Assembly: GCF_958295425.1 (NCBI RefSeq)
Contig: NC_081152.1
Location: 1,800,717-1,864,716, forward strand
Reading direction: 5' to 3'
DNA length: 64,000 nt
From: Solea solea
Taxonomy: Eukaryota > Chordata > Actinopteri > Pleuronectiformes > Soleidae
The notes under the pieces were generated by a model. The model searched no databases. It was not told the origin of the DNA and saw only the letters and a program-made list of their open reading frames with translations. Shown here one piece after another: positions 54,950-64,000 of the stretch. The translations under genes were made by a program, and so were the position numbers. Each line of letters opens with the position of its first letter. Within the stretch, counting starts at the first letter, position 1.

Positions 54950-55133
54950 ACACAAACTTCACTTTCTAGTTTGAAAAAGATGTCTGATGGTGAGAAAAAT
55001 CCGCAGACATATTTTAAAATATGGATATAGATTTTACTAGGTAAGCCCTTTGTTCCTGTACCTCATACAACTGCACTCCAAAAAACCTAGACAATCTTTT
55101 TAAGACATTGCTGATTAAGGCGACCCACTATTA

Positions 55134-55139
55134 TTTATT
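55134..55139 (-). terminator. nr5a polyadenylation signal
   Basis: AATAAA on the minus strand, about 75 bp beyond the stop codon of the nr5a gene. Confidence 0.5.
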
Positions 55140-55214
55140 GTGCCGCGGATGGATTAAAAAAAAAAAAAAAAAGGATCATTCAGACATCAGCACGTGTCAA
55201 CAGTGTCTTCATTG

Positions 55215-58200
55215 TCAGCTGTTCTTAGCCTGCAGCATCTCAGTGAGCAGGTTGTTGCAGGGCACGTCGCCGCTCAGGTGTCTGCAGTACATGTAGTTCT
55301 CAGCAAGAGTGCTGAGTGAGCGTAACTCAGTGAGACACAGCAGCAGGTTAGTGAAGCGTCCGAGGTACGGAGAAGATGTGCAGAGTGTATATTCCCGAAG
55401 AGCTCCTTCAGCCTGTTCCTGCACACTCTCTATGAGCTGATGTTCCTCCAGGTCTTTCACATCTGGTGAGTGCAGAAGAGGAAACAACAGCCCGTGAATG
55501 TACACCACACACAGCACAACTCCTAAAACCTTTTCATACCCTGATGGGAGGAACTAGAGAATTGTTGACCCCGCCTCCTTAGTAATGTCATAATTTGTAC
55601 ATGAATGCAAAAACGATTAGTTATTCACATGTGTACAAATGTGTCTGAAGATATTTGCATGCTTTCCAAATGGACTTTTATCACGGATGCCTTTGTCACT
55701 AACCTGGGTTAAAAAGTATGAGGAACTTTATACAGGCAAACTCCTGGCGGTCCACTTTTTGGACATGAAGTTTCCCAATGAGGTCTAGTCCTCTCTGGAT
55801 CAGACTGGACAAGGAGGGACCAATGTTAGAAGCTATGAGTGACAGTGGCACCTGAAACAGAAAAGAAATACAATCAAGTGCGTTAAAAACTAATTGCAGT
55901 CATGTTTCTTTACTTTCTGTGTCTGACGCAAATTGGTCACTATGCCTATTTATTTCTTACACGTGAGATGATTATGGTGCTGTTTTAATGTTATTGTTAG
56001 TGTCTGTGACTTGAAAATTGTGCTTGCTGCATTTCTTGGCCAGGACACTCCTGTAAAGAGATTTTATCCTGGTTAAATAAAGGTTTTTACTAACAATAAT
56101 AATAATAATAATAATAATGATGATAATAATAATAATAAAAGAAAATAACTGAGAACTGGTGGGTTGAAGATTCAAAGCAAACATGTCTTTGTTTACAAGG
56201 CAATATCCTCCGTGGCATGAACTCAAAAGCATTCATTTTGACACCACATAAGCCTCGAGGCGGCATGTGAAACTAACTTATGCTCACATGAGAATGTCTT
56301 GTTTTTTTTGTCTATTTACGGGGTCTGTAGTTTACTACACAGTGAACTAGATTGTGTTTGCATTTATTGGTGTAATCCGTCTGTGTATTTTGTTTCACTT
56401 TTTGACACTGCTACTAACCAAAGAAAAAAACCTCTCACCTCCTGCCCAGTGACTAGGAGCAGACTGCCTTCTTTGCCGGAGAGGACCTGTCTGGAGACAA
56501 TGTCCAGAATCAACAGTTCACTCCAGCAGCTGTGCAGTAACTTCATCTGATCACTCACCTTGAAAGAGAAAACAGGTAGAGATTGAAAACAGCTTTTTTC
56601 ATGTCGGAGATCAGTGAGAAGGACTGGAACAGGAGACTGATATTCTTGGAGTGTCATGTTCCAGGAATCCAAAGATTCACTCATTTTAGAACGAGTTTCC
56701 GTCCTCTTTCCCCTGCATTTGCATGAAGTTGAAGCCTCGGCTGCTTAATGCCAATAAGAAACTGCTGTTTTTTGACATAAAACAAAGGCAGCAACAGCAA
56801 CTGCATGACTTATTTCTCATCAACATGGGTTAGGGGTTAGTACCTGGAGAGAACCCAGGATTTCAAGGGCAGAACATGCTAAATCCACACAGAAAGGCCC
56901 TCGGTGGAACCAGGATTTGGACTTTCTTGCCACGAGGCAACAGTGCTAGCCACAGCTCCGCAGTGTAACCCATGTACAGTATGCAATAACAGAAAATCAA
57001 CATCATCAGATGGGACTTCACCTTCAGTTGTTTGAAGAAGATGGCTGTGCGAGCCCATTCCACAAGAGTGAACAGTGTCTGATCAGCCATCAGGCACATC
57101 CGACTGAAAGTGCTGGGGTTGACATGTTTCCTCAGCTCCTGCTGGACGTGTGTGCTGATCCTTCTCTGGAGCTGAAGGTCATCTTGATCACAGAGTAAGA
57201 ACTCAATCACCAGCTGAGGCATCATTGGACCCTGTGAGTGAAGTTTGTCCAGGTTGTTGGAGGTCCCTGCTGAACTTGCACAGATGTTGTCGTGCTCTGT
57301 CTTGATTGTGGAGTTTGAGAAGGTGACGCGCTGGTAGAAGGTGGCACCAGGTGAGCTTAGGGCATTCTGAGTTGTGGGTAGTGAGGTGCTCTGAAGGACA
57401 GAATCTGGGGACAGGCCACGAGCAAAGGTGAGGACATTCAGGGGCGTTGAGGAGACCACAGGTGCTCGACTCTCAGGTCTGAATCCACAAGCTTGAATCA
57501 GAGCTTCCCTCTGCTGCTTGAGGGCCCGATCTTGCTTGTACATGGGCCCAAACTTGTTTCTGCCACCTCGCATTCGATCAGCACGAACAGCTGATGAGAA
57601 AAGTGGATTTGTTTTGAGCAGTTTGTCAAGCTGATCTTTACAGTCTTTGGAAAGGAGTCTCATTTAGGAGATAAGTCAATACATTTGTCTGTGAATCGTA
57701 ATGGCTTAATACAGAGGTGTCAAACTGGCAGCCCGTGGGCCACATGTGGCCTCCCAATCTATAACATGCGCCCCACCACTTAATATCTTGTTCTAATGAC
57801 CTCCTGTTCCTTTAAACACAGTAAGGTGATAGAATATAGACAGAATATCATACTAAATAAATTGGCTATAATATATTTTATATAACCGTAATAGTTAATT
57901 GTCACATTATTAAATGTACTGCATTCAGCATTAAATTATACATAACAGCTTGTTTGGCGTTTTGTTTACAATTGTCCGCATTATTATTTACTTAGTTTTC
58001 AATTTATTTCTCTGTTTTTGATACTACCAGATATAACAGATTCATTATGTGTCATAAATATGTAATAACTACAAAATATACATCATTCAATAACAAAACA
58101 AAAACTTTTACTTTGAAATTCAATGAACTATCATCATAAATATCTATTGCGTTATAATTTTAAGGTCATATTGCCCACCTGGTTAATTTTTTTCCACATC

Positions 58201-58891
58201 TTTTTCTCTATGCCAGCCTCCTCTTGACCAGACTAGATGCTCATAGGTCATTTGAGTTTGACACCCCTGACTTAATACATCATTTATACACTTCTGTTGA
58301 AAATAATATTTCTCAAATATTGTAATAATAATAATAATAATAATATTTCTCAAACAAACAAAAATTCATTTTGTTTGTTGTTTTTTTTTTTTTTTACCAA
58401 TGTTATCTCTTATTATTATTATTATTATTAATGCAACACATGAACGCCATTGGGATAAGTTTAGATATAGTTCGGTTTGTTTAAGTGTGGTGATATAAGA
58501 TACTAAGGCACGCCCCCAGTGTGTTACCATCGCTGGAATACTTGTGGGGACACAAGGAAAGCAGATTTTAGCCACCGAACAAAGCACAAGTTTTCAAATA
58601 TTAAGAATATGTTTGCATCTTTATCTTGCCAAAGAAAACGTTTAAATACTATATACAACAGGAACTATAGATTTATGAATAGATGTGACCCTTACCTTCC
58701 AGTCTCATGCCAACATGAAGACACTTTTGGAATCTGCAGAATGGACACCGTTTCCTCTGAATCTTATCAATGCTGCACTCCTGGTTCACCGCACACACAT
58801 ACTTCTTGTTGTTTCGAACTGTTCTTTTGAAAAAACCCTGCGAGTGTTCAACAGAAGATGGACTTATATATATATATACATACATATATAC

Positions 58892-58952
<61 letters not shown>

Positions 58953-59064
58953 AATAAAAAAAAAGAGAAACTAAAAGTACCTTGCAGCTCTCGCAGGTCA
59001 GCAGGCCGTAGTGGTATCCAGAGACTTTGTCTCCACAGACAGGACAAGGATCCTGGAACTCCAT
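55215..59064 (-). CDS. NR5A-family orphan nuclear receptor (SF-1/Ftz-F1-like)
   Basis: Nuclear receptor of the NR5A group, which binds extended AGGTCA half-sites as a monomer and controls steroidogenic and gonadal genes. Exons on minus: 59064-58981, 58837-58696, 57590-57022, 56558-56439, 55851-55704 and 55462-55215 (stop TGA). The phases agree and the product is 436 aa. Residues about 7-75 form the two zinc fingers ([20 protein letters not shown] with P-box [22 protein letters not shown]). The Ftz-F1 box follows ([20 protein letters not shown]). The hinge is unusual and Ser/Thr-rich. The ligand-binding domain has [36 protein letters not shown] and the terminal activation helix LLTEMLQAK. The start [10 protein letters not shown] lacks the acidic MDYSYDEDLDE of SF-1. 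It could be a fish nr5a1 copy or nr5a5; I cannot decide, so no symbol is given. Confidence 0.93.
56095..56138. repeat. (AAT)n microsatellite
   Basis: ATAATAATA run of about 15 units with a few ATG changes, in the intron between nr5a exons 4 and 5. Confidence 0.95.
56870..56965 (-). repeat. Common teleost SINE-like repeat, tRNA-related part
   Basis: The minus strand reads GCTAGCACTGTTGCCTCGTG, GCAAGAAAGTCCAAATCCTG and GGCCTTTCTGTGTGGATTTA. This is the same family as fragments at 22330-22600 and 28566-28650. It sits in nr5a intron 3. Confidence 0.7.
57712..58269. mobile_element. Short hAT-type MITE
   Basis: A 558-bp element in nr5a intron 2 with inverted ends CAGAGGTGTCAAACT and AGTTTGACACCCCTG. 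It is flanked by 8-bp duplications with one mismatch (GCTTAATA and ACTTAATA). No transposase remains. Confidence 0.88.
58318..58432. repeat. (AAT)n / poly-T simple repeats
   Basis: ATA run at 58322-58345, a T-run at 58380-58395 and a (TTA)n run at 58409-58430. Confidence 0.85.
58864..58952. repeat. (AT)n microsatellite filling the DNA-binding-domain intron
   Basis: TATATA with CATA interruptions occupies most of the 143-bp intron (58838-58980) that separates the exons for the first and second zinc fingers of the nr5a gene. Confidence 0.95.
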
Positions 59065-59707
59065 TCTGTAAAACTGACCTGACAAAGAATCAAAGCAACG
59101 TGAGACAAGTGATACAAAGGAGGTAATAATCTTTATTTAAATTAGAGGAAGACAAATGTAAAGGATATAGAATAACCAGTATTAAATCAGACGACTATAA
59201 AGTAAAAAATAATACAATTTAAAACATAGAAATATAATAAGCAAACACACTCACTGAAATTAATTTCTCTTAATTAAGAGAGAACAGGAAAAAAAGACAC
59301 AAACAAAACAATATGAATAAAGACAAAACACATCAGAGAGTTCACTTTATATTATTGAACATATCGTGGGCTGTTCTACAACAATGACGACTTTTTATCC
59401 TACCTTGTAATTAGAATTTCCACCTGGCAAACCTGACAGTCAATTAATGGCAAAGATACGTTCCCCAAATCTGCAAAAATATTTGAAATCACACAAATGT
59501 CTAATTAAAGATTCTGCTTCCTGAGGAAACATCTATAATTCAGATTACACTACAGCACACATAAATGACACAAGATGTGACCTTTTACTTATTTTCAGAG
59601 ACTAAAATCCTTTTCTTAACCGTTTAATTCTACATTCCCCCTTTTTTCCCCTCTTTCAGCGTCAGAAACAACTGAGTTTGTGTTCTATGTGATGAGAAGC
59701 TTCTTAC

Positions 59708-59800
59708 CTGAGAAGTGTGTGGTCAGTAAACTGTGAAGCAGCAGAGTCACACTGGACTCATGTCATGAACTATGATGAGGAGGAGGAGCAGGAGGAGGAG
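59708..59800 (-). other. Probable 5' untranslated exon of the nr5a gene
   Basis: On the minus strand, ACACACTTCTCAG/GTAAGAAGC at 59708 is a strong donor about 640 bp upstream of the coding exon. That coding exon begins with an acceptor (TTTGTCAG at 59079). The transcription start is not defined. Confidence 0.45.
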
Positions 59801-59852
59801 GAGGAAGGTTGATCTCCATGGTCAATCTGAATATTGAATTGTCTGATTACAG

Positions 59853-60621
59853 CATGGGTGTCAAACTCTGGCCCGCGGGCCAAATTTGGCCCGCCGTGTA
59901 ATTTCATTTGGCCCTTGAGGCAATATCAAATTAACATTAAAGCTGGCCCGCCGGTATTATACAGCGGCAACGCCTCCCCGTGCCTCTCTCCCAGACGTGC
60001 TGCGGCCTCATACTACAACTGTCAGTGTCACTGTGTTACCCCTACCAAAAATGGCGAAAAGGAAGGGAGAAAACAGAACTTTTTCGTTTGTTTTTTGAAA
60101 GTTGATTTTGCACTATTAAGTTATATAAGCGTTGCTTGTTCCATATTCAGTGTTAAAACAAATCAGTGTAGCAAACTGAGCAATAATTGTTGTTGTATTC
60201 ATGCACTTTCTCTTGCTACTTCAAGGCTTGAATGTTTGATTTATTCATTATTGTTATTTTATTTTCAAATTTATTATTAGCCTGTGGAAAAAGTTTATTT
60301 TGATATTTACCTCAGAAGGCTGCAAATAGAAAAGAGGCATTACATTTTTATCCATCCATTATCTACCGCTTATCCTGTATTTAGGGTGCATTCAATTTTT
60401 ATTTAAATTTTATTTGATATGCCATTGTGTTTTTTAATTATTATTATTATTTGAAACTCGATTTTGCATGTCACTATAAAGTTATATAAGCCTTGCTTGT
60501 TCAATATTCAATGCAAAACTTGTTTGGGTCCCTATTAAAAGGTTAATTTGTTCAACCTTGGCCCGCGGCTTTGTTCAGTTTTAAATTTTGGCCCACTCTG
60601 TATTTGAGTTTGACACCCCTG
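59853..60621 (+). mobile_element. hAT element with transposase remnant, perfect 8-bp TSD
   Basis: A 769-bp element with ends CATGGGTGTCAAACTC and GAGTTTGACACCCCTG and target duplication GATTACAG on both sides (59845-59852 and 60622-60629). It has the GGCCCGCGGGCC subterminal motif of the copy at 17642. Inside, ATGGCGAAAAGGAAGGGAGA reads MAKRKGENRTF, which fits the start of that family's transposase, but the rest is lost. Confidence 0.92.
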
Positions 60622-60629
60622 GATTACAG

Positions 60630-61245
60630 CATCATTTTGGGTAATGTTTTAACATTGTGATATCTTGTTATTAGGGTATGAGCACAAGGTGCGTAGAACC
60701 CTATTGAAACTCAAGGAGTTCTTCTTATTCCTTGGTGAAAACACTCAAGACGATGAATGATGGCAAATCCTTTAAAAGGTGTTGCCATGGCAATGATGCA
60801 AAGTTGGATTTTTGCAACAAAAAAAAACAAACTGTCACAACTTCGCAAATCCTGGTCCAGTTTGGACCAAACTTGTAAAGATTGATGATATTCCGGCCCT
60901 TAAGACGTCTGTATGAAAATATTCAATTTCAGTGCCCCCTGGTGACGGCAGACAATATGACGTTTGGTATTTGAACTAACAACATCTACAGCTTTTGGTC
61001 GATCACCTTCAAACCTGGTGAGGTCACTGTGGACAAGTTGACAAGATTAAGTTGCTGAAAATGTATTCAAATGTCGCATGAAGTACTAGATAGGGGGCGC
61101 CAAATTTGGCACAAATTCTGATTTTACGCAACAGACAACTAAACTCTTATAACTTCGCAATGGAAGGTCCAATCCCAACCAAACTTGCTATGATTTAAAC
61201 AGGAAGTACCCTCTAACATTGCGCAGGGACGCCGCTGAAAATAAT
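60630..61245. repeat. Probable dispersed repeat
   Basis: Repeated phrases such as AACTTCGCAAATCCTGGTCC / AACTTCGCAATGGAAGGTCC followed by ACCAAACTTG, and GTGCCCCCTGGTGACGGCAG / GGGGGCGCCAAATTTGGC, are typical of a widespread fish repeat. No coding signal. Confidence 0.5.
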
Positions 61246-62240
61246 TAGCAGCTTGCAACAAGCCACTGACTTCTTTGTCTACCGCTCAGTTGTCCCAAGT
61301 CTGATCTTTACTTTGGGAAACATCTTGTACATCTGTGCCTCACACTTTGGTGTTTTAACTGCTGAATATTTTCCTGCACTAATGTGTGGAGCGTTATCTG
61401 GCTGTGATTCATCACATCACCTACCTGAGGCTGAGACAGTCAGAAATATTAGCATTGCATGTGTGGCTGCTCATATTGCTGCTGGTGTTAATGGTACTGC
61501 AACACTGTTCAAATAACTATTTGAATAGCACTTTTCAAAACAACTCCACAAAGTGCTTTCCATAGTAGACAAACAAAACTGTTAAGCGTAAAATGGTAAA
61601 GACAGAATTAAAAGATAAAATGAAAAGCCAGATGAAATAAAATAGTAAAAATACATCTGTAGTTAAAAGAAGGCATTTTAAAGCAAAGTAGTCTAATATT
61701 CAGTGGCATATTTTTATGCATTAGCCATATTTAGTGTTAGTGGCTAGAAGTAAGGAAGTTGTGAGATGGGGGCAAGTAGCAGCATCACCATCCATTGTAG
61801 CATTCCCTGCTTTAGAGTCCAATGTATTAAATTCCCTTTAAAACTTTGTACAAATCCATATAGGGTTTGAGTTTTCTGCTTAAGATCAACCGAACACTTG
61901 GAGCAGTGTCAAAAGGTGCCAAGTCTACAGTAACAGATCAGTGCAATTTGTTTTTAAAGAATTCCAAATCTTTAAGTTCAAAGCACGAACTTGTCAAAAT
62001 AACACTCATCACAGAATCACTGAAAAAATACAAGTCAACCATAAAGTTAAGAACAAAAGTTTTACTTGATATAAAGAAGGCAATAAATACAAGTTTTCAA
62101 TGTCAAACATTACAGGCTGAAAGTAGCAGTGTCTGTGTTTTTAGTGTGGTGATGCATCACATGTACAGTGTTTTGTCATGTGTGGTTGTCGGTCAGTGGG
62201 GACGGGGGACGGGGGGACGGGGTTTAAAGTCCATTTAAAA
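61246..62240. other. Interval without a supported gene
   Basis: A plus-strand frame at 61253-61516 (87 aa, ending HIAAGVNGTATLFK) is open but matches nothing I know and has no clear splice context. 61502-61560 resembles a retroposon tail. Confidence 0.35.
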
Positions 62241-62243
62241 AAA

Positions 62244-63659
62244 TTATTTAAAAAATCTCGGTGACCATGTCCTGCTGGGCAGAGTGATGTAGCAGGGTCC
62301 AACATCTAACAGAAAAAAATATAAAATAAGAGTCAGCACACTTTAGTATTACGTAAATATGGATTAAACATATTGAGTACCATTTGAAAGAACGTACCTG
62401 AAGACATCCCGTGGAAAAAAGGCGGAAAAGGTCGGACGTAGAAGGGATCATCTTGGGCTAGGTCATCACTGCAGCCATCCACGACTTTATCCAGGTCGTG
62501 GTGTCCAACATAGAATCCTCCGATCCAGGAATGTGCTGCAGCGTTCATCTCTTCAAAACAAGGAAGAATTTGATAAGTCACAAGAAAAAAAAAAAGAAAA
62601 AAAAGAAGTAAACAAATGAGAAATCTTCAGGGAGCTCACCTCGTCAAGTGTGACAGGTCCTCACATCCAGTCAGAGCTCACCGATGGATGCCCTCCCTAA
62701 CTTAAACCTGCCTTTCCTGTCCTACACTGACACTTGAGATGATGCTAACCCCAATGTCTTGGTTTGCTGCATGAAAAACTAAATCTCCCAGTTGCCCAGA
62801 CAAACGTTTCTTCTGATTCTGTAGCCTCGCCACAAAAATGTCCTCTGCTGAAACCCTCATTTTGCTAAGCATGAAATCAATTCCACTTTCCTGTCCTCAG
62901 ATCTCCTTTTCTCTCCCTGCAGCCTTTCAGCAGCCATTGCTGTTGTAACATCTGCAAAAGGCAGCAGTTTCACAATTCAGAGCTTCTCGTGTGTTTAGCA
63001 AGACGTGGCACCAGAGTATTGACAAAGCAGACGCCTGAAAATGCTTGACTCCAATTTAAACAAATGCTTCACCATCTACATGTGATGTGATTTACACTAC
63101 AAACCTGTCCATTCCAATCCTTTGTTTTGGAGGAAGATTAATGCATATCATGACAAGCTGAGTCACAAAATCAGATGGATCCTTGTCTGATTTTGGAAAC
63201 TGCAGTCATGGTATGCCACTCAGTCAGGATCCGTGGCCAGATTTCCTCACACACAGAGAAGAAGGGGAAGGACGAAATGCCTTACCATGTTACGAGTCGA
63301 CTCAATTTACCTTGTTCTCTGTTGTGTGAAGAAGACCCAGCTCATAAAATCTTGACTGATTTAAAAATTGAGCAATTAAATAACTCAAACATGGATGCTG
63401 TTGGGTCATGCAGAGAGCTTGCGATCTTTTGCATGGTTTCCCAAACCTTTAGAGGTCAGATTACTGACCCCAACAATGTCAAATTCAATGATTGTCTCTC
63501 CTAAGCTGATGAACCATTTGGGTAAATTAGATCAAGCATTTAAAAGGTGTTTACATTGTTAGTAGTCTAATGACACTTCTTACCCAACACATGAAGACGC
63601 AGTGAATCAGGATACGGCTACCTTTAGCAGAGGCAACAGCAGCAGTGGGTGGTGGAAAT
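62244..63659 (-). CDS. Unrecognised gene, three phase-compatible 3' exons
   Basis: Minus-strand candidate exons are 63659-63622, 62550-62398 and 62305-62244. Each has an acceptor (CTCCCTGCAG, TTGTTTTGAAG, TTTTTCTGTTAG) and the first two have GT donors (AAAG/GTAGCC, TTCAG/GTACGT). The phases fit, giving FPPPTAAVASAK, EMNAAAHSWIGGFYVGHHDL, DKVVDGCSDDLAQDDPFYVR, PFPPFFHGMSS and a final DVGPCYITLPSRTWSPRFFK before TAA. I do not recognise the family. No signal peptide or membrane segment is visible in this part. The 5' part would lie upstream or outside the window. It could be chance, but three compatible exons ending in a stop argue against that. Confidence 0.4.
62600..63600. other. Gene-free stretch inside or near the unrecognised gene
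   Basis: No supported exon. A plus-strand open frame at 63175-63504 shows no family resemblance. Confidence 0.35.
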
Positions 63660-64000
63660 CTGCAGGGAGAAAACAAGTGATATGGAGACAAGTTGGAGGA
63701 ATCATTTAATGCAAAGCTCAACAAGAGTTAAAGCGGAGAGAAACTTTAGGACAAGTCTACAAAAATCAGAGGAGGAACTTCGCCAACACATCTAAGAGAT
63801 AGAAGTTTCTCATGCAACCAACCAAGACATTGGGATTAAGCATCTTCCTAATGACTCTACAAGCTGCCTAAATTGTGAAATTTGAAAGAAAGTCATGGGT
63901 AATAACGGACTACAGACACTTGCTGAAATAGCTAGTGTATGGTGAGGTGTTAACCCTATGCTCTATCAAAAATCCCACTTTGTGCAAACCATAAAGTCCT

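Noticed and set aside
54667..54962. Tyr/Ile-rich frames resembling membrane peptides
   Set aside because: They are translations of (AT)n microsatellite.
61253..61516. 87-residue plus-strand frame
   Set aside because: No recognised family, no splice context and next to repeat DNA; kept only as a note in the interval entry.
63175..63504. 109-residue plus-strand frame near the right edge
   Set aside because: No family resemblance or supporting splice sites, and composition like the surrounding noncoding DNA.

Overview
The window is nuclear DNA of a ray-finned fish, probably a percomorph. The genes are split by short spliceable introns. The intergenic and intronic DNA carries typical teleost repeats: tRNA-derived SINEs, a Tc1-type transposon, hAT elements with 8-bp target duplications, and abundant micro- and minisatellites. 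All gene calls come from reading splice sites and translating by eye; no database was searched.

Layout. (1) 1-3392, minus strand: the first four coding exons of a tachykinin (substance P) receptor, tacr1 type, cut by the left window edge. (2) 3.5-7.2 kb: gene-free, with an 18-bp minisatellite and a following conserved module. (3) About 7.24-20.67 kb: a 13.4-kb tandem array of a 38-bp unit. It has visible higher-order duplications (304 bp = 8 units; 494 bp = 13 units), six captured copies of one SINE, a 984-bp hAT insertion and an inverted patch near its right edge. (4) 24.9-47.0 kb, plus strand: a complete electrogenic sodium bicarbonate cotransporter gene, slc4a5 (NBCe2), with about 27 coding exons. 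The sequence supports two alternative amino termini, a tandemly duplicated transmembrane exon (candidate mutually exclusive pair) and two alternative carboxyl termini, one ending in a PDZ-type ETIL. (5) 48.3-52.4 kb, minus: proteasome subunit beta type 7, psmb7, complete in 8 exons (277 aa). (6) 55.2-59.8 kb, minus: an NR5A-family (Ftz-F1/SF-1-like) nuclear receptor, complete at 436 aa. (7) 62.2-63.7 kb, minus: three phase-compatible candidate exons of a gene I do not recognise.

The genes do not form one pathway. From memory of human maps, tacr1-slc4a5 matches human 2p13 and psmb7-nr5a matches human 9q33, so the window joins two conserved blocks. The most interesting regions are the duplicated exon and other isoform machinery of slc4a5, and the satellite array with its trapped SINE.
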